Origin: Leptospira idonii
GTDB lineage: Bacteria; Spirochaetota; Leptospiria; Leptospirales; Leptospiraceae
Assembly: GCF_004770995.1 (NCBI RefSeq)
Contig: NZ_RQHW01000058.1
Location: 1 to 31,874, forward strand
Direction of reading: 5' to 3'
DNA length: 31,874 bases
Made by a program: the position numbers and the translations under genes. The notes under the pieces were generated by a model. The model saw only the letters and a list, made by a program, of their open reading frames with translations, was not told the DNA's origin and searched no databases. Position 1 is the first letter of the stretch, and every line of letters begins with the position of its first letter. Shown one piece after another: positions 1-8,616 of this stretch.

Positions 1-89
1 AAAATCATTTTCCCAATTAGAAGAGGTCTGACCACTGCTTCTTTACGAAACTGTCAGGTGAATACTATACTAGCACAAATGTATCTACT
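1..89. other. Window edge, no gene seen
   Basis: This short stretch lies beyond the stop codon of the TetR gene. I see no open frame, clear terminator or promoter in it. Confidence 0.5.
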
Positions 90-755
90 TCAGGTTTCCT
101 TCTGTTTGAGAGCGAAATTTTTGATTCCACCTCCTATGAGTTCGAGGGAACGTCCCAGCCATTTTTCCAAGGCTCTCTGTCTCATTGCAGGAGGGATCGG
201 TTCTAAGTAGGCTTTCAATTCTGAGGAACCCAAAAGTCGGAAGATGGAAATCAATTGCACAGCAACAATTTTTGGAAGAGGGTCCGTAGGATCGCTTTCC
301 GTTTCCTCTGCCAGAAGCGTTGCCAGTTCTTTCTCGTATTTTTCCCAAAGAGAAAGGAGTCGGGAGGATAATTCAGGAGTCTCCATACATTTGTGAAATC
401 CTTCCAAAGATTCCAAAATGGCCTCGGGGTTGATGGAATGAATTAAGTTCCAAAGTATGATTTTGGTGGCATCAAAGGGAGATTCTCCCGATTTTCGATT
501 GCGAATCCCTTCTAAAATGGAGTGGCAAAGTTTTTTTTCGTCTTCAAAGAGTAGGTCGTCTTTAGAGTCGAAGTAGGTAAAAAGTGTTTTTACGGAAACA
601 TTGGCAGAATCGGAGATTTCAGCGACAGTTACCTGGGAAAATCCTCTTTCTTCAAACAATCTTTTGGCTGTTTCTACGATTGCCTGGCGAGTCATTGCCT
701 TTTTCCTTTCCCTAAGTCCCAAAGAAGAAAAGGAAGGGGGACTAATTTCAGCCAT
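90..755 (-). CDS. TetR/AcrR family transcriptional regulator
   Basis: This 221-aa protein is a one-component DNA-binding repressor of the TetR family. The N-terminal helix-turn-helix domain is clear at about residues 15-65: the GLRERKK lead-in, the TAKRLFEERGF helix, then TVAEISDSANVSVKTLFTYF, and the SKDDLLF motif that closes the domain. The rest is an all-helical ligand and dimerisation region with no recognisable ligand signature. I chose the ATG at 755 because the GLRERKK segment needs the upstream residues; the internal Met at residue 21 would cut into helix 1. A 29-bp near-perfect palindrome starts 4 bp upstream of the start codon and probably serves as its own operator. No obvious target gene adjoins it apart from the divergently oriented pyrE about 315 bp away. 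The ligand is unknown. Confidence 0.9.
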   Translation of the reverse strand: MAEISPPSFSSLGLRERKKAMTRQAIVETAKRLFEERGFSQVTVAEISDSANVSVKTLFTYFDSKDDLLFEDEKKLCHSILEGIRNRKSGESPFDATKIILWNLIHSINPEAILESLEGFHKCMETPELSSRLLSLWEKYEKELATLLAEETESDPTDPLPKIVAVQLISIFRLLGSSELKAYLEPIPPAMRQRALEKWLGRSLELIGGGIKNFALKQKET

Positions 756-758
756 AAA

Positions 759-787
759 TTACTTTTTCTAGTAACTAGAGAAAGTAA
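759..787. promoter_or_regulatory. 29-bp palindromic operator at tetR start
   Basis: The arms TTACTTTTTCTAGT and ACTAGAGAAAGTAA flank a central A at 773 and pair at 13 of 14 positions. The site lies 4 bp upstream of the TetR start codon, covering the ribosome-binding and probable promoter region, which fits autorepression. Binding is inferred from symmetry and position only. Confidence 0.6.
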
Positions 788-871
788 GTCAATCAGAAAC
801 AATATTATTTTTGTATAAATTTAATTATAAGGCTAGTATTAAACTATACTAAATTTAAAAAGTGATTATTC

Positions 872-900
872 TTTACAAATTTTGAAAATATATTTAATAT
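872..900 (+). promoter_or_regulatory. Candidate promoter for pyrE
   Basis: TTTACA at 872-877 and TAATAT at 895-900 are separated by 17 bp and would start transcription near 907 towards pyrE. The -10 is a 4/6 match in AT-rich DNA, so chance is possible. The palindrome at 915-943 would lie just after the start site. Confidence 0.3.
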
Positions 901-914
901 AAATGGAAACTAAC

Positions 915-943
915 TTTAAAACTAAAGTCACTTTAGTTTTAAA
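915..943. promoter_or_regulatory. Perfect 29-bp palindrome upstream of pyrE
   Basis: TTTAAAACTAAAGT and ACTTTAGTTTTAAA are exact reverse complements around a single C at 929. No T-run follows, so it looks like a protein-binding site rather than an intrinsic terminator. Its length and odd-centred geometry match the site at 759-787, and both have the core AGTNACT, but the outer arms differ, so a shared regulator is uncertain. Confidence 0.5.
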
Positions 944-1070
944 AGGATGTGGCAGTTACCACATTTTAAGCCAGATCCTACGAAATCCTGTAAGAATCAG
1001 CTTTTCCTTTTGGAAGAGATCTGTCCGAATTTTCCTTTTCTTCTATACTTGCTGAAAAAGCCTTCTCAAT

Positions 1071-1634
1071 ATGTCCCAAACTTTAAGAGATCAGCTCTTC
1101 CATTGGATGAAAACCTATGTCTATCGCTATTCCGAAACTGCTTTTCGGCTCGCCAGCGGAATGGAATCCCATCATTATTTTAACTGCAAAGAAATCACCC
1201 TCCATCCGGAAAGGCTTTCCGTTTTGGCCGATTGTATGGTCGAAGAACTCATTCCTAAGTTGGCGGGAGAGTTCGAGTCTGTAGGAGGTCTTACCTTAGG
1301 GGCGGATCCATTGTCATATTCGATTTCCCTATCCTACCAAAAAAGAGGGAAATTGATTTACCCTTTGATCGTTCGAAAAGAAGCGAAAGGACATGGAACA
1401 GGACAACAAATCGAGGGTTTTTGGAAAGAAGTGAAGTCTTGTTTGGTGATCGACGATGTGATCACTACGGGAGGATCCACAATCAAAGCGGTAAAAGCGC
1501 TGCGAGAAGCGGGGATTCAGGTAACAAAAGGAATTTGTATTTTGGATCGGGAAGAGGGAGGAAAAGAGGCTCTCGAAAAGGAAGGGATTCGTATGGTTTC
1601 CCTATTTAAAAAATCAGAGTTTTTCAATGGATAA
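1071..1634 (+). CDS. pyrE: Orotate phosphoribosyltransferase
   Basis: This cytoplasmic enzyme of de novo pyrimidine synthesis joins orotate to PRPP to form orotidine 5'-monophosphate. The 187-aa length is slightly short of the usual 200-215. Diagnostic parts are visible: the orotate-side segment SHHYFNCKEITLHPE near residues 33-48, the flexible catalytic loop VRKEAKGHGTGQQIEG near 100-116 with its Lys and His, and the PRPP-binding motif CLVIDDVITTGGST near 124-137. The ATG at 1071 has only a weak ribosome-binding sequence before it. The next gene starts inside its last codons, so the two are probably translationally coupled. No other pyrimidine gene is nearby. Confidence 0.93.
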   Translation: MSQTLRDQLFHWMKTYVYRYSETAFRLASGMESHHYFNCKEITLHPERLSVLADCMVEELIPKLAGEFESVGGLTLGADPLSYSISLSYQKRGKLIYPLIVRKEAKGHGTGQQIEGFWKEVKSCLVIDDVITTGGSTIKAVKALREAGIQVTKGICILDREEGGKEALEKEGIRMVSLFKKSEFFNG

Positions 1635-2382
1635 AAGAGTTTTTTCATATAACGCGGATTTGTTTAGAAGCAAACTACTCAAAAGAACGGCAGTCGTTCT
1701 TTCTTTGTTTCTTTTGTTTTTGGCATACAATACGTTTCAGCTTCCTGGTTCGGAAAGGCTGAAATTTTTATCTATCTTCGGGCCTATGTTTTTGTTACTT
1801 GTTTGGTTTTTGAGAAAGAATTTTATCAAACAAGTGGATATGTTGAAAAACGGCCGGATCGAAATCGAAGGGGGTGTTTTGAAGCAGTTCGATGCACATG
1901 GAAGTTGTGCAACGATCCGCCTGAAGGACATCGAAAAAATCACCCAAGACGATTTCAGGTCTTACGATCGTTTGGTGGTAGAAACGAAAGAAAAGTTTTA
2001 TCCGATCGTAAACATAAAAGAACTGGATTCCTTGAGGGAAACCCTGGAAGAAGCGTCCGGACAAAAAACGGAATTTGATCCGGTGAAGATCGATCTGATG
2101 ACTTGGAAAACCGCAGTTTGGTTTCTTCCCAGCGTGATTTTTGTTGCTGCGACCTTTTTGCCGAAAACCTTTTCCTTCTCTCCTCTTTTGAATCAGGAAA
2201 CGGCGCTTTTAATCTTTAACATCAATTTGATTTTATTTTTTCTTTATATGCCTGAAAAGAAAAACTATGTACTACCTGGGTTTTCCTTCAAAAGAAGGAT
2301 GATCTTCATGAGCGGGATTGTGTTTTTATTTCAGGTATATGTTAACTTGGAGAGGGTCGGTTTTTTCAGAAAGGAAGGTTGA
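1627..2382 (+). CDS. Hypothetical multi-pass membrane protein
   Basis: I do not recognise this 251-aa protein. It has two hydrophobic segments near residues 20-37 and 45-62, a soluble stretch of about 90 residues (65-155) that alternates short beta-like segments, and two or three further membrane segments near 162-180, 190-211 and 228-245. The layout TM-TM-soluble-TM recalls bacterial PH-domain (YdbT/YcxB-like) membrane proteins, but that is only a resemblance. The start overlaps the end of pyrE by 8 bp in another frame, which makes the pair an operon. Its stop codon abuts the stop of the convergent gene at 2383. No catalytic motif is visible. Confidence 0.75.
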   Translation: MDKRVFSYNADLFRSKLLKRTAVVLSLFLLFLAYNTFQLPGSERLKFLSIFGPMFLLLVWFLRKNFIKQVDMLKNGRIEIEGGVLKQFDAHGSCATIRLKDIEKITQDDFRSYDRLVVETKEKFYPIVNIKELDSLRETLEEASGQKTEFDPVKIDLMTWKTAVWFLPSVIFVAATFLPKTFSFSPLLNQETALLIFNINLILFFLYMPEKKNYVLPGFSFKRRMIFMSGIVFLFQVYVNLERVGFFRKEG

Positions 2383-3285
2383 TTATCTTCCTTTGGAAAC
2401 GATTCCCTGGCGGAGCATATTCAGCTTCGCCTGGCAATACCTTCTTAGGTCGGTCATTTCTTCCGCATAACGACGAAGCAGCCCGTCTTCGCTCATCCTT
2501 CCTTCCATTGTCTGCAATGTGTCTCGAACAAATTTGAGATCTTTTTCTTCTTTGAGTTTTCCCGTTTGAATGAGTTTTTTGATCACATCGAATTCGTATT
2601 TGCGGAAGTGGACACGAATTAAAAATTCCGCAGAAAAATTCTGAGTCGCCTTAACCCAGTTTTGATCTATCTTTTCTTTGGGGGCTTCTTTCAGTTGATC
2701 CGTGGCTCTTTTGCTTGCGTCCTGTTCTCTTTGGTTGAGATAAGGAGCCATTTCATCTACGGAATTGGCCTCGTCCCTGAAGATCTCTTGAAGTTTATTT
2801 CTTCTCCACTGATCCGTATATTCGAAACTACTTGTTGTTAATATTCTGGAATACTCTTCCAGCATCACCACAAGGTTGATCGCTCTTCCCAAAGGAGTGT
2901 TGTTGAATTCTTTGATTTTAGGAAACAGCTCCCTTGTGATTTGGAAGGAAGATTTTCGTTTATAATTACTGGATTCGTAAAGTTTTTCCAAAGTTTCTTC
3001 GGCATTCCTTTTGAGTTCACCGACGATGGAATTGTCCGTATAGAAATAAGCTTCTTCACCGTAAACGAACAGGTTCGGATCCGGCGCCACAATATTGACG
3101 ACGAAGATATAATGGCTGTCTTTTAATGCATTGAGAAGTTTACGAACATCTTCTTCCGATCTGCCGAACTGACCCGCCCAAATGCGTAGATGAGTATCGG
3201 AAGTGGGAATTTTTTCCCTGCCTTCCAGATTTTCTTTTTTGATCGAATCTGCAAGTTCGAGACAAGCCTTGATGCTTCCAGCCAT
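2383..3285 (-). CDS. Hypothetical protein, possible winged-helix start
   Basis: This 300-aa soluble protein is not one I can name. It has no signal peptide or membrane segment. Residues about 25-65 (from RIWAGQFG to KDSHYIFVV) could form a small winged-helix-like unit. The remainder is charged and mostly helical, with Lys/Glu-rich stretches and the QREQDASKRATDQ segment suggesting coiled coil. The gene lies 40 bp downstream of the permease gene on the same strand and may belong to that transcription unit. A regulatory or scaffolding role is possible; no enzyme motif is seen. Confidence 0.7.
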   Translation of the reverse strand: MAGSIKACLELADSIKKENLEGREKIPTSDTHLRIWAGQFGRSEEDVRKLLNALKDSHYIFVVNIVAPDPNLFVYGEEAYFYTDNSIVGELKRNAEETLEKLYESSNYKRKSSFQITRELFPKIKEFNNTPLGRAINLVVMLEEYSRILTTSSFEYTDQWRRNKLQEIFRDEANSVDEMAPYLNQREQDASKRATDQLKEAPKEKIDQNWVKATQNFSAEFLIRVHFRKYEFDVIKKLIQTGKLKEEKDLKFVRDTLQTMEGRMSEDGLLRRYAEEMTDLRRYCQAKLNMLRQGIVSKGR

Positions 3286-3325
3286 GCTCTCTAGTTCAGT
3301 GGAAATTCAGATAAATGTAAAGAAA

Positions 3326-5794
3326 TTATTCGTAACTCAAACTTTCTCTCAATGTTTTTCCCAAAGTTTCCCATGTAGGATAGATGCTGACAAGTAACGC
3401 AAGGAAGGGGGAAAACAAAAACCAAAAGGCCAAAAGAGAAACCGGATAAGAATAATCTAAAATCCATCCGAATGCGTTTCGATTGATTCCGTAAATGACG
3501 AGGGGGGATAAAACGGAACTATTGAGAGCACCTAAAAACAATCCTGCCAAAATGAGAAACAGGGATTGAAAAAACATCATTCGAAATACTTGCATCTGAT
3601 CCATTCCGATGGCTCTGAGTCCTGCGATGAGTTTCGATTTTTCGCGAATGTGATAGATGAGGGAAGTGAATAAAGCCAGAATGGAAATGAATACCGCTGC
3701 TTTTTTGAGAACATCCAGAACGGAAAAAACGTTCCTCATCCCTTCCAAATAAAGATCTTTCAAATTTTGCCTGTCCAAAACTTTCAGATCCTCCGATTCC
3801 GATTTCAGATAATCATATATAAGCTGTTTTCTTTTTTCTTCGGAGATCTCTTCTTTGAAACGAACTCGAATCGAATTCAGCATTTCCGCAGGATAAAAAC
3901 TTTTATATGTATGAATGTCCATCATCACAGTTCCTCTTTCCGAGAAAAAATGTTCCCTTTCTCCCTGAATCAAAAAAGGCCTTTTCCCGGAGGATTCAGT
4001 AGGAAGATACAATTCGTCCCCCTGGCAGAGTTTCTCCAGATAGCAGAAGTTTGTCGAAACTAGGAGCCTGTTCGGATCCAGATTTTCAGGAAAAGGATAA
4101 ACATGGAGAGTGTAAAAATTGTCATGGATGGGAAATTTGGTTCGGATGATGAACTCATCCGCAGCTTCTATCTTCGGTTTTTGTTGCAATCTGTCCGCCA
4201 GAGAAATAGGAACTCCCGGCTTTCCCGAACTCAACTCTGAAGCATTGATGATCGAAAAATCGAATTTGTTTTCTTCGTCCACCCAGCGAATCAACGTTTT
4301 TTCATAACTATCCGTTAGTGCCGTGAGAGTTAATGTAAGTGAGGTGGAAAGGAGGATCGTAGAAGAGGTCAAACTGTTCGGCCAGGGTTCCGCCTTGATC
4401 TCTTCCCAGGCAAGTCGTAAGGAAGGGAAAAAGGAGATTCGTTTTAGAAAATAAAAGAACACTGAAATCGCAGTTACGATAAAGCCGGGAAATATGAATA
4501 CGAATCCTACGATTACGGAACCTACACCGACTAACCCGAATAGAAGGGATTTGGGAGTAGGGATCATTCCCAGGCCAATTCCCGTCACTATCAGCACAGC
4601 TCCTAAAATTGCAAAGGAACGAAAAGAAGGAGGAGATGACGATTCCCTTTCCCTGATGAGTTCGATGGGGCGAACCTGATAGGATCTATAGGCGCTGATC
4701 AGAGAGGAAAACAGGGAACCTATGATCGCGATCGCAAAAGATTGGATTAAAATGGAATGGGGAATACTCGTGTAACTTTCCGTTTGCGATAGATCGGATA
4801 CGGTATTTGCGCTTAGGAAAAAATGATTTTTAGAAAGGAATATCCCGAATAAAATTCCAAGTAATCCCCCTGCGCTTCCTAGAACCAGCGCTTGGATTAG
4901 GAAAAGTGAGAAGTTATGGATTCTTCCCGTTCCCAAACTGAGTAAAATTCCGAACTCTTTTTTCCGGGAGAGATACACTCCTGTAAATGTATTCGTCACC
5001 ATAAAAAACGAGATCAACACGGAAACCAAAGAAACAATTGTTAGGTTGATTTTCAATGAGCCCAGCGCTTTACCGGCTCTTTCTTTTAAGAACCGTTCCG
5101 ATTCCCAAATCCACCCTGATTCTTCCCATCGTTTTAGATCTTCTTTCTTCCAGGAAAAACCGTCAGGGTTCTTTGAAACTCCGGAAAGAACGATATGGGA
5201 GATTCGTTTTTCCATCTGACAGAGATCTTGTGCAAATTCTATATCCGTAACCAAAAAGCTGCCGTCTCTTTCCAATAGAGTCGTATCTTCTTTTTTCAAA
5301 GAGAGGATTCGATTGCATAAACGGATTTCCACATTCTCTTTATTAGAAAAAAAATCACGGAAAAGGGAGGCGCTGATGAGAAAGGTAGTTTTATTTTTTA
5401 GGTTCCGAGTGTTTTGATTGGAAAAGTCCGCGCGGGAGAGAATGTCTTTTCCTAAAAATACGAATCGTTTTAGATTTTTATCTTTCGTTTCATAATAACC
5501 ATCTGCGGCTAAATTCGGGATGGGAGTGATTTCTTCCGGAACTAAAAAGTAAAGATCTTTCAGAATCGATTCCGGAGAACCTTTGGTTTCATCATTGGAT
5601 ACGAATCTTCCGATTAAGTTTCCCTCAGGGTAACCCAACTGTGCGTCCAGTACAGTTTGTTCGGCTCGAACTGAATTTACCTGTGTGACCAGATAAAGAG
5701 TGATTCCGAGTGAAATTCCTATCAGTGAAAATCCGATTCTGGATTTATGTTCTTTCCAGTAACCCCAGAGAAATAATGCGTATATGGAAATCAT
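3326..5794 (-). CDS. FtsX-family ABC transporter permease
   Basis: This 822-aa inner-membrane permease has two FtsX-type repeats. After an N-terminal TM (about 15-38) comes an extracytoplasmic region to about residue 245. Three TMs follow (about 250-275, 300-325, 345-372), then two central hydrophobic helices near 395-440, a second extracytoplasmic region of about 200 residues, and three C-terminal TMs after about residue 690. That layout fits the YbbP/LolC-like group that works with a LolD-like ATPase, typically on lipids, lipoproteins or envelope enzymes and not as a classic solute importer. Its ATG overlaps the ATPase stop (ATGA). The substrate cannot be told from sequence, and no membrane-fusion partner is present in the window. 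Confidence 0.88.
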   Translation of the reverse strand: MISIYALFLWGYWKEHKSRIGFSLIGISLGITLYLVTQVNSVRAEQTVLDAQLGYPEGNLIGRFVSNDETKGSPESILKDLYFLVPEEITPIPNLAADGYYETKDKNLKRFVFLGKDILSRADFSNQNTRNLKNKTTFLISASLFRDFFSNKENVEIRLCNRILSLKKEDTTLLERDGSFLVTDIEFAQDLCQMEKRISHIVLSGVSKNPDGFSWKKEDLKRWEESGWIWESERFLKERAGKALGSLKINLTIVSLVSVLISFFMVTNTFTGVYLSRKKEFGILLSLGTGRIHNFSLFLIQALVLGSAGGLLGILFGIFLSKNHFFLSANTVSDLSQTESYTSIPHSILIQSFAIAIIGSLFSSLISAYRSYQVRPIELIRERESSSPPSFRSFAILGAVLIVTGIGLGMIPTPKSLLFGLVGVGSVIVGFVFIFPGFIVTAISVFFYFLKRISFFPSLRLAWEEIKAEPWPNSLTSSTILLSTSLTLTLTALTDSYEKTLIRWVDEENKFDFSIINASELSSGKPGVPISLADRLQQKPKIEAADEFIIRTKFPIHDNFYTLHVYPFPENLDPNRLLVSTNFCYLEKLCQGDELYLPTESSGKRPFLIQGEREHFFSERGTVMMDIHTYKSFYPAEMLNSIRVRFKEEISEEKRKQLIYDYLKSESEDLKVLDRQNLKDLYLEGMRNVFSVLDVLKKAAVFISILALFTSLIYHIREKSKLIAGLRAIGMDQMQVFRMMFFQSLFLILAGLFLGALNSSVLSPLVIYGINRNAFGWILDYSYPVSLLAFWFLFSPFLALLVSIYPTWETLGKTLRESLSYE

Positions 5795-6468
5795 TTATTT
5801 CGAATCTGACCATCTAATATATGTAAATTGATGTCACCGATCGTTCCTATTTCGGGGTTGTGGGTAACCATAAAGACAGTAATCCCTAAATCGTTTACAC
5901 AGTTTCGGAACAGTTTTATAATTTGGTCTGAAGCGGTAGAATCCAAATTACCGGTAGGTTCGTCCGCTAAGATCAGTTTCGGTTTGTGCACTATGGCTCT
6001 GGCCACGGCCACTCTTTGTTTTTCTCCTCCGGAAAGTTCCTTGGGAGTGAATTTCATTCTGTGTTCTAATCCTACCGTTTTTAACGCTTCCTCCGCTTTA
6101 TGCAAAGCTTCCTTTTTGGAATGCCCGTTGAGATAAAGAGGAAGTGCCGTATTCTCCAAGGCGGAGAGATAAGAAAGCAGGTGGAAAAACTGAAATACGA
6201 TTCCTATCTTTTCTCGTCTGTATAAAGTTAGTTGCTTTTCCGTTTTTCCGGTCAGATTGTCCCCATCCACATACACTTCTCCAGAATCAGAAGTTTCGAT
6301 GGCGGAAAGAATATTGAGAAGAGTGGATTTACCGCTGCCGGAAGGTCCCATCAGGGTAATTAATTTTTTTTGAGGAAGAGTTAAATTCAGATTTTTCAGG
6401 ACAGGAAAGTTTACTTCATCCAGTCGATACGTTTTATTTAAATTTCGAATTTCAATAAAGGAATTCAT
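5791..6468 (-). CDS. LolD/MacB-type ABC transporter ATP-binding protein
   Basis: This 225-aa cytoplasmic ATPase drives the FtsX-type permease encoded directly after it. All nucleotide-binding motifs are intact: Walker A GPSGSGKSTLLN near residues 42-53, Q-loop FQFFHLLSYLSALEN near 92-106, signature LSGGEKQRVAVARAI near 143-157, Walker B LILADEPTGNLDS near 164-176, and the switch His in MVTHN near 200. The ADEPTGNLDS form is typical of the LolD/FtsE/MacB group. The start at 6468 is divergent from the (+) operon beginning near 6546. The four-base overlap with the permease supports one two-gene operon. Confidence 0.95.
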   Translation of the reverse strand: MNSFIEIRNLNKTYRLDEVNFPVLKNLNLTLPQKKLITLMGPSGSGKSTLLNILSAIETSDSGEVYVDGDNLTGKTEKQLTLYRREKIGIVFQFFHLLSYLSALENTALPLYLNGHSKKEALHKAEEALKTVGLEHRMKFTPKELSGGEKQRVAVARAIVHKPKLILADEPTGNLDSTASDQIIKLFRNCVNDLGITVFMVTHNPEIGTIGDINLHILDGQIRNK

Positions 6469-6545
6469 AGAATTTTTCTCGTCTTTTAAAAAGCGCTTTG
6501 CAAGAAAGAAATTAATTTTATGTTGAGTATTAGGAACGGGAATAG

Positions 6546-6848
6546 ATGGGATTTCGTTTAATTGTCATTATAGCGGTTGCCCTCTTTTTTACCGGGAGAT
6601 CTACTTATCTTTCCGTAGCCAGTTTAGAAATAGGCGAGGCGGAAATACAGGAAATTTCCGAAGCCGAGTCCGTTTCCCAATGGGAAAAGAAAACGGAACT
6701 TCTGCCGTTCTCTATGTTCCTGTCCTTGCTCCCCATCCTTTGTTTTTCCTACGGATTCGGAGCGGTTCTTTCTCGTAACTCCCAACAATTTTGTTTCCTC
6801 CCCATGTTCCGGGGGCCTCCTGTTTTTTCTTCTGTTTCCTTTCTTTAG
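6546..6848 (+). CDS. Small hypothetical membrane protein
   Basis: This 100-aa frame starts with ATG 77 bp from the divergent ATPase gene and has AGGA about 10 bases upstream. An N-terminal hydrophobic segment (about 4-26) could be a signal anchor. An acidic stretch follows (EIGEAEIQEISEAESVSQ), then a second hydrophobic segment (about 53-76) and a short tail ending in the RGPPVFSSVSFL segment. It lies 37 bp before the HyfB-like gene, in the same direction. I do not know the family, and it could also be a translated leader of the operon. Confidence 0.5.
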   Translation: MGFRLIVIIAVALFFTGRSTYLSVASLEIGEAEIQEISEAESVSQWEKKTELLPFSMFLSLLPILCFSYGFGAVLSRNSQQFCFLPMFRGPPVFSSVSFL

Positions 6849-6885
6849 AGTTTAACGTTTTATTTTTACATTCTAGCGAGGTTTT

Positions 6886-8616
6886 ATGGAAGAGAGTCGT
6901 AAGTTCTCACTTCTAGGCTTGGTTCTTGTTGCATTGGGTGCTTTAGTTCCCCTTGTTTACTTTTTGAATTCAGGTGCGGATGCACTTGGAGAAGATTTCC
7001 CCATCTTACTTGGGTTAGTGCTCCAGGTCTATATCGGATTTTCCGCATATATGCTGGTTCAGTCTTATGAGACTGAATTTAAGGAAATGGTTGCATTGGG
7101 TTATGCACTATTTTGGTTTTCATTAGGCGTTTGTTATCTTGCGGGTAAGTCCGTTCTTTTGCCTGTTGCTTTGGAGATCGCTTCCTTCTCTACCATTCTT
7201 ATTTATTCAGGAACGGAATTCGGTAAAAAACAGATCGAAAGTTTAGGTTCTTTACTTTTAGCATCCGGCCTTTCCGCTTTGTTTTTGGTGGCTTGGGTGT
7301 TTCTGCCGGATGATGATCCCAGAGGTTTGATTTTCCTTTCCATCGGCCTTATGATTAAGTCCGGTTTTTCCGGATTTCATATATGGTTGCCTAAGGTAAA
7401 TGAAGGCGGTCCTTCCCATGCGTTAGGTGCTTTTGCGGGAGCTTTGGAAATTTTTCCTTTATTGCTTTTTTGCCGTTATGTGCTCCCTGTATGGCACGAT
7501 CCTCTTTTTTATCAGATCATTTTTCCTTTTGCCGCCTTGGGTGTGTTTTTCGGTGGGATCACTTCTTTCTTTCATAAGGATCCCAAAAAAGCATTGGCCT
7601 ACAGTTCCATCGAATCCATCAATTTTCTTTGGCTCTGTATCAGTATCTCTGGAATGTTTCAGATGAGTACGGAGAAAGATTTAATTTTTTTAAGTAAGTC
7701 TTTTTATATTTTGTTTTTTATCAGCCTATTGCATCACTCTTTTTCCAAAACGTTCCAATTGTTCTCCATCGGACTCATCGCACGTTTGAGAAATTCCTAT
7801 GCTACGGATGAAATGAAAGGAATCGGAAGATACATCGGCATATCTCCCTTATGGATGGGAGTGGGAACTTTCAGTTATGCGGTGATTCCGGGAACACTCG
7901 GATTCGTATCTGAAGCCACATATTTGTTTTTAAACGCACAGATTCTGGATATGCCTTTGGGAAGATCCGTTTTCCTTCTTCCCGCTATGATTTTCATTTT
8001 CTTCGGAATCATTCTGGGAGGGTTCACTCACATTCGTTTGTATTTGAGTTTATTTCTTTCCTATCCGAATCCGAACATTCAGCTTCCCGAGTGGAATCAA
8101 AGAAAAAAGTTCTGGGTGATTTCTTCAGTAGGAAGTTTGGCTCTTATGATTTTGATCGTCCCTGTTGCGCTTCCTTGGATTCTCAAACTTCCTCCTTTGC
8201 AGCCTTTCGTTGATTCTATGTTATTCGATTGGATTTTCACGCTTTCTATTGTGTCGGCATTGACCGTGGTTTTCGTGATCAGTCTTGTGATCTTTAAATG
8301 GGCTCATAAAATCAAAGAAAGAAAATTCTGGGACTGTGGAAACGGTTATATGAGTTCCGAACTTTCCATTCCTGCTTCCGTTTTTTCCGAACCACTTAGA
8401 AATTCATTAGGCAGATATTTTTTGACAAAAGAAGGTTTGTCTGTGATCGATCAGTCTTTCCTTAATTTCTGCAAACGAGTTTTGGACTTTGGAGAGTATC
8501 TGGTTTCCAAAGAAGAACATCATGATGAAGAGGTGAGTAAGTATCTTGCCATATCTTCCGTGTTCCTCATCTTGATTCTCTCGATTTTGATTTTAGGCGA
8601 TTGGGGGAAATTCTAA
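6886..8616 (+). CDS. hyfB: HyfB-like antiporter subunit of Ehr-type complex
   Basis: This 576-aa polytopic protein belongs to the Mrp/NuoL-M family, which forms the ion-translocating arm of complex I and group 4 hydrogenases. About 14 TM segments are seen. Family landmarks are kept: the MIKSGFSGFHIWLPK segment near residues 157-171 with its channel Lys and His, the GGPSHALGAFAGA region just after it, and KKALAYSSIESIN near 232-244. It opens a run of six overlapping or adjoining genes. The start has GCGAGG at good spacing. The symbol is given by homology to hydrogenase-4; the companion large subunit lacks Ni ligands, so this is not a hydrogen-evolving complex. The transported ion, H+ or Na+, cannot be told. 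Confidence 0.88.
   Translation: MEESRKFSLLGLVLVALGALVPLVYFLNSGADALGEDFPILLGLVLQVYIGFSAYMLVQSYETEFKEMVALGYALFWFSLGVCYLAGKSVLLPVALEIASFSTILIYSGTEFGKKQIESLGSLLLASGLSALFLVAWVFLPDDDPRGLIFLSIGLMIKSGFSGFHIWLPKVNEGGPSHALGAFAGALEIFPLLLFCRYVLPVWHDPLFYQIIFPFAALGVFFGGITSFFHKDPKKALAYSSIESINFLWLCISISGMFQMSTEKDLIFLSKSFYILFFISLLHHSFSKTFQLFSIGLIARLRNSYATDEMKGIGRYIGISPLWMGVGTFSYAVIPGTLGFVSEATYLFLNAQILDMPLGRSVFLLPAMIFIFFGIILGGFTHIRLYLSLFLSYPNPNIQLPEWNQRKKFWVISSVGSLALMILIVPVALPWILKLPPLQPFVDSMLFDWIFTLSIVSALTVVFVISLVIFKWAHKIKERKFWDCGNGYMSSELSIPASVFSEPLRNSLGRYFLTKEGLSVIDQSFLNFCKRVLDFGEYLVSKEEHHDEEVSKYLAISSVFLILILSILILGDWGKF

Larger units (their letters stand above)
788..1070. other. AT-rich divergent intergenic region
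   Basis: This gap between tetR (-) and pyrE (+) is strongly AT-rich up to about 945. It contains a candidate sigma-70-like promoter (872-900), a perfect 29-bp palindrome (915-943), and a short inverted repeat ATGTGG/CCACAT (947-952 and 959-964). A 78-codon frame beginning at 947 runs into pyrE out of frame and has no properly spaced ribosome-binding site, so I do not call it a gene. Confidence 0.6.

Noticed and set aside
947..1183. A 78-codon (+) frame overlapping the start of pyrE
   Set aside because: It has no spaced ribosome-binding site, its sequence looks low-complexity and unlike a protein, and its second half is the pyrE sequence read in another frame.
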